From Branchiostoma floridae (lineage: Eukaryota > Chordata > Leptocardii > Amphioxiformes > Branchiostomatidae), in NCBI RefSeq assembly GCF_000003815.2, contig NC_049982.1, positions 259,360 to 323,359 of the forward strand: 64,000 nt of DNA, written 5' to 3'. Below are positions 54,621-64,000 of the stretch, piece by piece. The notes beneath the pieces were generated by a model that made no database searches, was not told the DNA's origin, and was given only the letters and a program-made list of their open reading frames with translations. Position numbers and translations under genes: made by a program. Position 1 is the first letter of the stretch, and each line of letters begins with the position of its first letter.

Positions 54621-57600
54621 TGCGTGTGTGTGTTGGTGTGTGTGTGTGTGTGTGTAGATGTTTTGATATCTCGAGTTTTAGACATGCTACGGTCGTGATT
54701 TCGGAGTTGTAGATTAAGCTCTTGGAGTAGAAAATTAGTGACGTAGGATTGGGCCCCATAGCCATTTTCATGCAGAAGCCGTTTTAGTTTCAGACTTTGG
54801 AAGAGAATAACTCAAGAAAAGGTTGACGGATCGTGTTGATCTTTATAAAGCTCTATAGCAAGAAGGTTCCGATGCATCTGAGAACTTGCAACTGAAGCTT
54901 GGCAGCTTCCAACATTTGTTAGTAGAATGTGAGACGCCATCGTACAAAAAATCTTGGTCAAGACCACACTCCGAGCACTGCGCCCCCGTACTCAGAAGTC
55001 CCTACCACGGTAAAGTTTTGACTTGACTGTTTACGTATCAAACTAAGTCTTAAAAGGAGACAGTTGACATCATCGCTTTAAGCATTCATCTGATGAAAAC
55101 ATCGCAGATTCGACATTTATATGTAACGCCGAAACGGCCATCTCATCTGAAAGTTGATTTCGAGGGTGCTTCAGAAAGTAATGCCATTTCAATCTCAGGA
55201 GAATGTATGCCTTTATCTTTGCACAAAATTTGAAGTCGTTCGATGAAAAATTATAAAACCAATTGCATTACTTTCTGAAGCATCCCCGTATTTGAGGGGC
55301 GCCCTGACCAAATAGTTTACGGCCAAATCGTCGTCTAATAACGTTTTCATGCATATGACCTTCACGGAAATACCAGGTTCGCACAAGGCTTCCCTGTAAG
55401 CGTAGTGGAATTCTGGGAGAAATAATAAAATATCATTTTTGCGGATGTGATCATGATGATACATTCATTTGCAGATTCTTCCTCGAGAGCTAATTGCTTG
55501 AACAATACCAAACAAAAGTATACAGACGATGCAAAATGTCCGTTCTAGTTTCATTGTTTCTATGTTTATAATCAAGTCTTACATTATGTTCATCTTACGG
55601 CTTGCTTTAATCATATTGTAACAAATCGTTACGAGTTATTCCTATAAGTTTCTCCGGTTTCGTCCTAATTCATTCTCCTACGCAGAGACATCCAACGGCG
55701 CCAGCAAACCGCCTCTTGTCTATACTCTATCTGAACCGTCACCATCAGTGAGACTTGTGTACTGCTACGGACTACAATCTAAGCTTTCGGGGTTTAACTT
55801 TTTTTCTTCATAATTTCCTTTGATCCACACCACACCATGATCAAGCATTCTACCAGCATACCCTTTCCTGGAAAAGAGGAGTCAGGCCTTGACGTAAACA
55901 TGACCTTCACATAAAGGTAATTTTCTCCCGAGGCTCAGCTGGGAGCGCGCAGGGATTCTGGGAATGAGGCACAAAAATAACATTTATGACGTGAACATGC
56001 CTTATGCAAAGAAAGGTCTGAACCCTCTTTAAAATTTACTGCGCGATCAATTCGGCGCATGCGCAGGTCGTCCTAAGATTTTGTTATACCCGGGTCCATT
56101 TGGCGAAAATCGATCGGACGACGATTCTGCGGCAATCGCCCGAGCCTCGCTTATGATAATAACTTTATTGCACAACAATTGTACAAGGTACAAAGTATGG
56201 CTTATATGTGACAGGGGCGGTTTTGAAGTGAAAATTACGCACAACCCTCTGTTGATCTTAAATATGGCCAATCTTCCATCGATACGCCCGAAGATTGTGG
56301 ATAATGTGAAGCAGTCGGTGGGCCTTTACCTTTGACGTCGCGTATGCTCATTTAAAACGGTGAATTGACAATGATAGCTTTTGTATGTCAACATTGCAGC
56401 CTTACATGGCTTAATTAGGATATGAAACATAAAGATTTGTTACAATTGAAACATAAACATAAACATTTGTTAAAATTCATTAGAATTCATTCAACAACGC
56501 TACACTAAAAGGTAAGGTACTATTTTTGAATCTGCTTGACGTTCTACGTCTGAACTGCGCATGTGTTCCTCCCCGCAGCAACCCAAAGCTATGTGCGTCT
56601 GCAATATTGATGTATGGATAAAACGAAAGTTCTGAGTTAGATTTTTTTTGGGGAATTTCAAACACCCCCAACCCCTTTCCCCTACAGCAACCCAAAGCGA
56701 TCGTGCAGCAGAAGGCGCTGAAGGAGACGTTCCGGCGGTCCGACAGCAAAGAGCAGCCCGGCCAGAGGAACAGGTCCATGTCACAGGTAAAACGCGATTT
56801 CTTTGTTTCGCAAAATCGGTATACCGAATTGAGGTGTAGCACACCAGTTTCAATCAAAGTGAGTTTAAGCACATGTACAAGTTGTGTTAAGACAACACTG
56901 TAGGTTCCCCGCCTACATCTACTTACAGCCGTTGTACATAGGTGGCGCTACAGCAGCGAGAATGCCATCCCAAATGTGAATCAGTTTGTATCCCCCCTCA
57001 CTGAGCCACGTTTGGGACGGCATTCTCGCTGCTGCAGCGCCACCTACATCGATCGGATCCAGTCATTTTATCCCCTGACTGGATCCAGTCATGTTATCCG
57101 GTGACAGACAGTCGAAACGTTGGATGTGAGTACTATCCTCTGCATGTGTTTAAAAGAACTGACAACCTGATGAAGTTAATTGCGGCTGATGAAATGATTT
57201 TTGTCCCATATTGTTCTAAGGATGCTACGGGTACAGAGGCCTTGATCGTTCCCTCCCCCCGGCCCCGGACGGGCCGCAGACATCACTCCTGTAGCGAGTA
57301 CGACAACAGTGACAGTCCGTCCAGACTAGGCGGCGACAACACGCTACTCTTCATCAAGTGCAAGGTGGGGGAAATAAGCATAGAAAGTTTGCTTTATTAT
57401 CAGGAAAAAAATACTGAAACCCACGATTGTTGTTTTATTTGTTTGCTCAAATCGGCCTGCAGGCCTCTTTTCATTGAGGTTAATGAGTGAAGAGGTAAGG
57501 GTTGACGGCGATTCCCCATGTTATGCCCATTCATGAGCCAAATTGTGACATTTCTGTCTAAAACGATACATTTTTACGCCCGATGTCGTCCTTTTCGCAG

Positions 57601-59183
57601 TGCAATGACCACGAAGTAAAGGCAGTGGTGGACACCGGCAACATCTTCTCCGTCATGTCCGAAGAGACGGCGACAACTTGCGGGTGAGTTTCCCGTTAGG
57701 GTTGTGACTATCAGTAATCTTCTTGGATTTGAGCTAGCAATGTTGTTAAATAAATGTACATCAACGGCATGGAAAATGTTGAAAATGTAAACAAGATAAC
57801 AAATGATTACAAAGTTAACGATTCCAGGTCGAATTATTATTACATTGTAGCAATATGCCATCGTCCTTGCCACCATTCACAAGACGGAAGGTTATATCGC
57901 TTTTAGATTATTATTAAGCGTTCTGCTAAACATGAGAGCCATTTAATAGTTCTTGCCCAATTTATTTCAAGCGTTATTTTTTTCTTGATGTTCATATTTG
58001 TCACTGCTATCTATATTCAAGATTTCACGTCAGTAGTATATCATCAAATTGCCTTTTCTATAAAATCAATGACGTTTATGGCAGTTCATTTTCGACAAAT
58101 ATGGCCGCAATCTATATATTACCTTTACCTCAGGCTAAAAAGACTTATAGACACAGAAACAAACGGCACCGTGTCAGTTCCGGACCGGGCCAAGAAACAG
58201 TGGACGGTCATAGGCCGCCTGGGCAGGGTCCCCCTAGCGGTGGGAAGCAGACATGCAGAGGCCAATTTTATAGTTACTGGTAAGTCTTTACGTGCAACCT
58301 GTTTTACGCCGGGTTCAATCACTTCAATGAGTTGGTTTACTTTTCATTGCTGGCTACATCACATTTTCATCAACGCATCAGAGAAAACAACTAGGGAATA
58401 AGATATGTGTAACAATGTATTAAACAGAACGTCCCAAGGTGCCCATAAGAAAGAAATATCTCTTTGATGATCCTTCTTGATATGAAGAAATTTCTCAACA
58501 CTTTATCTTTGAAAAATAATATGTCCCTGAAGCTAAAATGAGAACAAACATTCAATCATGACAACCTTTTAGTACCCTTTCATATACTGTCATATCTAAG
58601 TAATGCTAAGGTATACATACTACATCAATCGTCGTAAAAAGTCTTGAAAATTGAACTGACTTAAGATTGTTTTTCCTCAGAAGAAAGAGGCATTGACTTG
58701 ACGTTTGGGCTGGACATCTTAAGAAAGCTGAAGGTATGTTTCTTACATCATGTCACTCAAGTTGCTCCGAGTGGTCCAAAACCTATAGTTCTATGGCCGC
58801 ACCTGGGGCAATTAATATGATGCATTGAGGTCATCTGAGTTAGCAGCAAAGAGCAGCTACTTTTATATAGACCCTTGCATTTTAGCCCATCATGTTGTAA
58901 GCTCCTAACAAATTCAGGCCCTGGGTGCAAAGAGACTACATGTAGTAATGGCCCCCTTCCCATAGTTTTGTGATTATTATATGCCTCGGATTATAGCATC
59001 CTCCTTAACTTCCCGACCACTGACTTTTTGTAGTTAAAACCTTTCTTATTTCTCACCCTTCAGGCAACAGTCGACTTGGAACAGAACACTCTAGTCCTGG
59101 GGGGTGAGACTGTACCATTTCTACAGGGGAGGGAGATACCACTGAAGCATCGATGGGGGGCGTCTTCTCCCATAGGCCTGTAG
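53383..59183 (+). CDS. NRIP3: Nuclear receptor-interacting protein 2/3-like, retropepsin fold (7 exons)
   Basis: Exons 53383-53547, 56688-56786, 57221-57364, 57601-57683, 58134-58279, 58681-58733 and 59064-59183 join in frame with GT-AG borders to give 269 residues. The N-terminus [13 protein letters not shown] then [19 protein letters not shown] is the conserved NRIP2/3 start. Residues 137-149 ([13 protein letters not shown]) carry the retropepsin-like Asp-Thr-Gly, Asp147. The later [35 protein letters not shown] and [14 protein letters not shown] complete the single-domain aspartyl-protease fold shared with DDI proteins. Length is near the human protein (about 240 residues). Vertebrate NRIP2/3 are nuclear-receptor cofactors; proteolysis is not established. 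A single invertebrate gene may be co-orthologous to both NRIP2 and NRIP3. Introns carry MITEs, a GT microsatellite and a hairpin. No lesions are seen. Confidence 0.93.
54071..54243. mobile_element. TCTCCAAGCAGATC-family MITE in NRIP3 intron 1
   Basis: TAATCTCCAAGCAGATCCTA to TAGGATCTGCTTGGAGATTA, with CATAACATAGTATCAAAAGC and its partner. About 173 bp, no ORF. Confidence 0.9.
54484..54657 (+). repeat. (GT)n microsatellite in NRIP3 intron 1
   Basis: About 170 bp of lightly interrupted GT repeat. Overlapping ORFs are artefacts. Confidence 0.98.
55164..55286. mobile_element. mariner-like MITE in NRIP3 intron 1
   Basis: Inverted termini GGGTGCTTCAGAAAGTAATG and CATTACTTTCTGAAGCATCC enclose about 80 bp. 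Such ends resemble mariner-type termini. The flanking TA duplication is not clear. Nearby, 56150-56200 resembles a reverse-oriented LINE 3' tail. Confidence 0.55.
56939..57046. mobile_element. Hairpin element in NRIP3 intron 2
   Basis: Arms TAGGTGGCGCTACAGCAGCG plus AGAATGCCATCCCAAA and their near-perfect complements (56939-56979, 57006-57046) flank a short loop. It ends 175 bp before exon 3. A tandem ACTGGATCCAGTCAT pair follows. Confidence 0.8.
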
Positions 59184-60187
59184 ACTGCACCCCCCTGAAG
59201 AAGTCATAATGGAACGACCCTTTACTTTATTTTTGTCTACGATTATCATAATTCAAGATAATCCCTTTTTATTTCAAACCGATTGCTTCAAACTCTACAT
59301 GATTTCCAAGGAATGTAAACAGAAACTATTCCTTTTTTGTCCAATGTTTTGTAGGAAATAGCAAAGAGACAACTGATCGATTTGGACCAGATGTCTCTTT
59401 CACCTAATCTCCAAGCAGATCCAAGGTAGCATAAGATAGTATCAAAGGCTGGCAGAGGAGTGCAGCCGGCTTAGGAGTGTGTTTCACTACCGGGGTGTCT
59501 ACATGGACTGTTTATGGACACCTCTTGGCTGACTACACTCCTTGGCTAGTTTGGTACTATCTTATGCCATTGTAGGATCTGCTTGGAAATTTTCTTTCAC
59601 CAAGGAGGTTGCTTTCACAAATGATTCTACTGTTGGCTGTAGAGGTGACGATAATTTCTAGATTGTAGTTTGGCATAAATGGCACCATGTTTGAGTTTAT
59701 GCTGCAAAGTCATGAAGTTTTATACCTTGTCTCTCTCTATGACTAGATAGTAAATAGTTTCAAGCAAAGTATATTTGCCACTGCTCTTGTTGCCAAAATG
59801 CCTTTCTTGTGTTGTGATTATGTTGTTGTTTGTGTTTATGTTGTTGTTTGTACAGGACTTCCAGATATCAATATGATGTTGCATGTAAGACTAAAATGCA
59901 GTCACCATAATTTGCTTTCGATGTGGAAATAGATAAGAGTGTTGTAAATAATGTATTTTAGGCAGTCCTTGCAGACTGGAGTTGTAGAATTACTTGTATG
60001 TACATGTATAGACTAGTAAGGAAATACTTAAGAGTATCTTTCGTCCTTCTTACCTTTTAGCATAGAATTTATATGATCCAGTAAATCTAAAAAAACAGGA
60101 CTAAGAGGGTACCTTGTAAAAAAAAAGAAAACACATGTCACACTTCTATTTCCTGCTTGCCGAATACACAGTAACCTTATTAGGAGA
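59184..60187. other. 3' region of the NRIP3-like gene with a MITE
   Basis: The first 220 bp are probably 3' UTR. Positions 59405-59590 are a TCTCCAAGCAGATC-family MITE (TAATCTCCAAGCAGATCCAA to GGATCTGCTTGG). No other gene is seen, and no single polyadenylation signal stands out. Confidence 0.5.
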
Positions 60188-60342
60188 TAGTCTCCAAGCG
60201 AGACCCTACGGTGCCTAAAGATAGTATCAAAGCTGGCAAAGGAGTATAGCCTCCGGTGCCCGTTTGACTCCCTTTGGCCGGCTATACTCCTTGGCCAGCT
60301 TTGATGCTATCTTTAGGCACCGTAGGGTCTGCTTGGAGACTA
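60188..60342. mobile_element. TCTCCAAGC-family MITE, near-perfect arms
   Basis: TAGTCTCCAAGCGAGACCCT to AGGGTCTGCTTGGAGACTA, with GGTGCCTAAAGATAGTATCA and its partner. Arms pair for about 65 bp, the best preserved in the window, so probably among the youngest copies. Confidence 0.9.
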
Positions 60343-60367
60343 AGTACGAGAAAGGTATTCACTTTCG

Positions 60368-60501
60368 CCTGGGTACCATCTGATTTCTACCAGCAACCTT
60401 GCACTCGATGCCCTAAAAAAAAATCAGGCCTAAACATTTCCAGACAATTTTTTAGTGCAGCGAGTGCAAAGAGCCCCGGTAGAAATAGGACGGTACCCAG
60501 G
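60368..60501. mobile_element. CCTGGGTACC-family MITE, short copy
   Basis: Ends CCTGGGTACCATCTGATTTC and GGACGGTACCCAGG, with GCACTCGATGCCCTAAAAA and its inverted partner. It is related to the outer element at 29560-29843 but has no nested insertion. Confidence 0.8.
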
Positions 60502-61597
60502 ATGCAAAAATGTTTACCATCCATGGAAATGTTTCTATAGATCCTCTTCTGTGAAAGTTATCCCCAGTACTGTACAATACAGAGATACATGTACCATGGT
60601 AGTAATCTAGCAAATAGGGCGGCAAATAGTGCTACAAGTATTAGGATGTACAGAAACAAGTTATTTATACAGAATAATAACAGTTAATGTAACTGTTTTC
60701 CACAAAGTACTAGTAGTCCATCCCATTTTTAACAACCCTTGGATGTGTTGTGCCCCCTTCAGAAACTGTTTCCAACCAGTCCATGGTACACATGTAGTTT
60801 GGAGCAAACAATATGGTACTATCATGGACTCAACAAATCCTCAGTTGCTTAGTATATGTTTTTGTGCTGCAGAAAGTTCAATTGTATTTCATGATGTCAT
60901 TTACTAACACAAATAATCAATTCAAAAGACAGTGTGGTACTATAAGGTTCATTACCAAGTAGTTTGTACAACTGTTTCTCATGAAGCTGCTGCACAACAG
61001 TACTAGACATACGACCATGTGTAGCTGTGGAAATAAAGACAAGGATGACAAAGGCTGTCTGCCATGATTGCACATTTACCCCTGATAATGGACCAACATA
61101 CATGTAGAAACAAAATAAATGTATGTATGCATGTAGAAACAAAATAACACGGTAGGTATAAGCCAAGAATCATCACAAGTAAGTTAAACACAATTCTTGC
61201 ACGAATTTTCTGCACCTTTTTGTTACAAAAGAACTAAATCAGCCATAAAGAAACGTATTTCAAGTTTGCCTTCTACAATTTTTTAATATCTGATTTCTAT
61301 GTTTTTCTCTCTTACAATGTTGGTATGCATTAGAATTTCTCTAGCTTGTCATGCAGGAACTCGATATACTGCATCATTTTTTAACCTCCTTGGAATAACC
61401 GATTATCTGTCAAGTATCTGCATTCAAAATCATATCATCATCTTTTTTCACTTGACCACTTTTTCTTGAACATACTGCTAACAGTAAACCTACCACATAC
61501 ACAAGAACAGTCAAACAGTTGTAATTGTATCGGTAGTTTAAAATTATGTGCACTTTTTTTACACAGATCTTTTTCACGATGAGAGGTTCCATTTCTT
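60502..61597 (-). other. Region between convergent genes, probable EMC10 3' UTR
   Basis: Downstream of the EMC10 stop on the minus strand. AT-rich with no other ORF of note. A duplicated CATGTAGAAACAAAATAA lies near 61102-61147. No certain minus-strand polyadenylation signal was chosen. Confidence 0.4.
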
Positions 61598-64000
61598 CTA
61601 GCCGCCGCCGTTCCCCCCTCTGCCACCACCCCCCTGGCCACCACCTCCCTGACCACCCTCAGGCTGGCCTGGGCTCAGGATCAGGAATAAAACTATGGGG
61701 AGGATGTACATCCACTGGAACAGCAAGAGAATAAAACTTAGATCACCAATAGAGTTAATTCCAGTTGTGGTGGCCATGTTGGATTTCTGGGGTCATCCGG
61801 GGTCATGGCACCAGAACGAGACTGCAGGTGGTGCCAGCTGGGCATTCTCCTATATAGGCTGTATTGCAGACATAAGTATGCCATCTTCGGGAGTGCATTT
61901 CACCCCTCTAAGGTTAACAACTGCACAATATATGCCTGTTATCTATAGAAAATTTTGTTTGGGACATTTGAACTTGATTTTGGTGATATTTTTTATTAAT
62001 TTTTCACATTTTTTTACGGGTGACCTGAGAACAACTAATGTCAGTGTTTATATCCTCCATGTGCGCTGTGTATCGGTAACTGTGATTAAACCCTACAAAA
62101 ACATGGAAATATCGGACTGACAGACCTTTGGGTAGAAATTTAGAAGATATTTGGCTGTTATTCTAATGATTTCTCGATGCCAAGAACCGTTCTGCAAACT
62201 ACACTCTATGGGAAAATCCTGCGGCACTCAATGGGGAAGGCGGTGTATGTACCCGGTGTGCTCCTTTACTTGTTTCTCAATTTATCTGACAGTGTTTTTA
62301 TTGTTTCATTTTAGTTTAAACAACATACCCCGTAACAAAAATGTCCACATGTTGCATAACATTTGGGATAGAATGTAGCAGATTGTTTACTGTTGTTTTT
62401 GCAATTTTTCAATGCCAAGGTGGAAAAAACATTGATTATAAGTGCCAGCGGAGGAGGGATTGTAGCCTGAGTGTCATCCTAGGTAGCTTATTGGGGCTCC
62501 CATACTCACCCCTCACAAACCAGAGGGGTGAGTATGAGAGCATCGGTAACCAACTAGGATGACACTCAGGCTAGAGTCGGCCCTCACATTACTCTAAAAA
62601 CCGGGCTTCATGCCAGTTTCAGATCAGTGTGGGTGGAAATGTGACAGAATTTTCACAGATGCTGCGAAGATCTGTTCATAAAACTACGTATTACTAAGTT
62701 CTATCACCAATTTACCCCTGTAGCTCTTCAAGTGGGATAAACCGCACAAATGTAAAATGTTACAAGGGACAAAGTGATATGCTATGTCTAGTCTACTATG
62801 TCTACACTCAGGCAACATTTCCTCTTCCACTGACGATAAAATTTACGTTTTTCTCCACGTTGGCATTGAAAAATCCCTAACAGAAAAAAATCTGCTACAT
62901 TTCATCCCACAATTTTATGGACCCAACATGTGGACTTTGTTGTGTAGGGTTATGTTGTTTAAACTAGAATAAACAATGAAAACATGAATTGGGAAGATTT
63001 AGTAAAGGAGCACACCCGGCATGATATTCCCATAGAACGTAGTTTGCAGAACGGATCTTGGCATCAATAAATCATCAGAACAACTGCCAAATGTCTTCTA
63101 AATTTCTACCTGCAAAGATGTCATCCCCATATTTTATGTATTTGTAGGGTTTAATCCCAATAGTAAACCTACTATATCACAGTTACCAATACAAAGCACT
63201 CATGGATGATATAAACACTGACACTAATTGTTCTCGGGTCACCCATTAAAAAATGTTAAAAATTGATAAAAAAATATCACCAAAATCAAATTCAAATGTC
63301 CCAAACAATATTTTCTATAGATGACAGGCATATATTGTGCAGTTGTTAACCTTAGAGGGGTGAAATGCACTCCCGAAGATGGCATACTTATGTCTGCAAT
63401 ACAGCCTATATAGGAGAATGCCCAGCTGCCACCACCTGCAGTCTCGTTCTGGTGCCATGACCCCGGATGACCCCAAAAATCCAACATGGCCGCCACAACT
63501 GGAATTAACTCTATTACAAAAGCAAAAGTTACAGATCTAGAATCAGCAAAAATTGGGAAAAATCAGTCATCTTTAAAATGAAGTTGATAAGATAATAGTA
63601 TCAAATTATAGTGACTTTAACTGACTTAACACAATGTTTCATGCAGCACTCTGACAAAAAGGGCATGAAGTTAGCACAAAACATTTGAAAATTTGATTTT
63701 GATTGATCAAATATCTATAAATACTATAACATACATTGTATTATATAAAAAAAAAATTGACCAAGAGAAGATAGAAAGAGCCAAAGATCATTTAAAAGCT
63801 TAATATGCATTCATTTAAAATGACATCTCATATGGTAGCATTGTAAAGGGTAATGAAAAAGCTCTCCAATATATAATAGATAATATAATAACAATTACTA
63901 AGGTAATAACATGTAGAGATATGGTTGATCAAGTTAAAATTAAAAAATTTTTGTGCTGAGTGTTTCTTAAAGACTCACATATTTTGCGAAGAACGACCTC
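61598..64000 (-). CDS. EMC10: ER membrane protein complex subunit 10, last two exons (partial)
   Basis: The final exon 61714-61598 follows a strong acceptor (TTTTATTCTCTTGCTGTTCC AG) and encodes WMYILPIVLFLILSPGQPEG, then a Gly/Gln-rich tail ending RGGNGGG and a stop. The previous exon enters at 64000 and ends at 63979 with SFFAKY|GTGAGT, in phase. SFFAKY-WMY followed by a hydrophobic helix and a poly-Gly C-terminus is the signature end of vertebrate EMC10. The protein is a type I ER membrane subunit of the EMC insertase, which helps insert multipass and tail-anchored proteins; the seen part supplies the transmembrane helix and cytosolic tail. The rest lies beyond the window. The intron (61715-63978) holds a large foldback element. 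Orientation is convergent with the NRIP3-like gene. Confidence 0.88.
61748..63515. mobile_element. 1.77-kb long-arm foldback element in EMC10 intron
   Basis: Inverted arms of about 680 bp (61748-62434 and 62838-63515) begin AATAGAGTTAATTCCAGTTG. They share GGGGTCATCCGGGGTCATGG, CCATCTTCGGGAGTGCATTT, ATGCCTG and TTTTTCAATGCCAA, differing by scattered substitutions and small indels. The 400-bp centre contains a separate hairpin. No transposase was found. The arms contain opposing shadow ORFs that are the same sequence read in both directions. Confidence 0.9.
62462..62574. mobile_element. Nested hairpin inside the foldback centre
   Basis: TAGCCTGAGTGTCATCCTAG pairs with CTAGGATGACACTCAGGCTA, and inside it CTCCCATACTCACCCCTC pairs with GAGGGGTGAGTATGAGAG around ACAAACCA. 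This is a compact MITE-like insertion of about 113 bp. Confidence 0.85.
63516..63978. other. Remainder of the EMC10 intron
   Basis: AT-rich intronic sequence between the foldback element and the penultimate exon donor (GTGAGT on the minus strand). Nothing further seen. Confidence 0.6.

Noticed and set aside
55075-55140. CTGATGA ... CGAAAC word resembling another hammerhead core
   Set aside because: No convincing stem II or stem III pairing.
61695-62120. 141-codon ORF and its 85-codon mirror at 63239-63496
   Set aside because: Both are the same foldback-arm sequence read from the two copies, with no domain and no consistent conservation.

Overview
This is eukaryotic DNA from an intron-rich, repeat-dense deuterostome genome. 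A cephalochordate (amphioxus, Branchiostoma) is the best fit. The reasons are orthologues of vertebrate ISX, NRIP2/NRIP3 and EMC10 with vertebrate-like splicing, dense small inverted-repeat transposons, short non-LTR retrotransposon pieces, minisatellites with splice-donor-like units, and tRNA-derived SINE-like repeats. The species is an inference, since nothing here names it. Two runs of N (8837-9111 and 32182-32309) mark assembly gaps.

Layout. 0.5-2.8 kb holds a four-exon paired-like homeobox gene on the plus strand, closest to ISX. 5-11 kb holds repeats, a twice-present promoter-like block, a 52-bp minisatellite next to a gap, and a possible unrecognised minus-strand gene. 12.9-28.8 kb holds a five-member cluster of intronless drug/metabolite-transporter (EamA, SLC35G-like) genes in segmentally duplicated units: three intact, one with an internal stop and a frameshift, and one with a single-base frameshift. 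29-44 kb is mostly mobile elements, hairpins, microsatellites and weak orphan exons. 45.1-48.5 kb holds a C2H2 zinc-finger gene whose N-terminal half is a 52-unit, 11-residue repeat encoded by a 33-bp minisatellite. 50.4-52.5 kb holds two consecutive tandem arrays. 53.4-59.2 kb holds a complete seven-exon NRIP2/NRIP3-like retropepsin-fold gene. 61.6-64 kb holds the last two exons of EMC10 on the minus strand, convergent with NRIP3, with a 1.77-kb foldback element in the intron.

The protein genes do not form one pathway: a transcription factor, a transporter cluster, a zinc-finger protein, a nuclear-receptor cofactor and an ER insertase subunit. The strongest theme is duplication followed by decay. 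Paralogous transporter units serve as internal controls that expose insertions as filled versus empty sites. At least ten copies of one MITE family (termini TAATCTCCAAGCAGATC) are spread through intergenic and intronic DNA. No wholly new protein system is demonstrated. The most unusual items are the coding minisatellite, the donor-bearing tandem arrays, the 3'-truncated LINE between long direct repeats, and the possible minus-strand gene at 7.9-10.6 kb.
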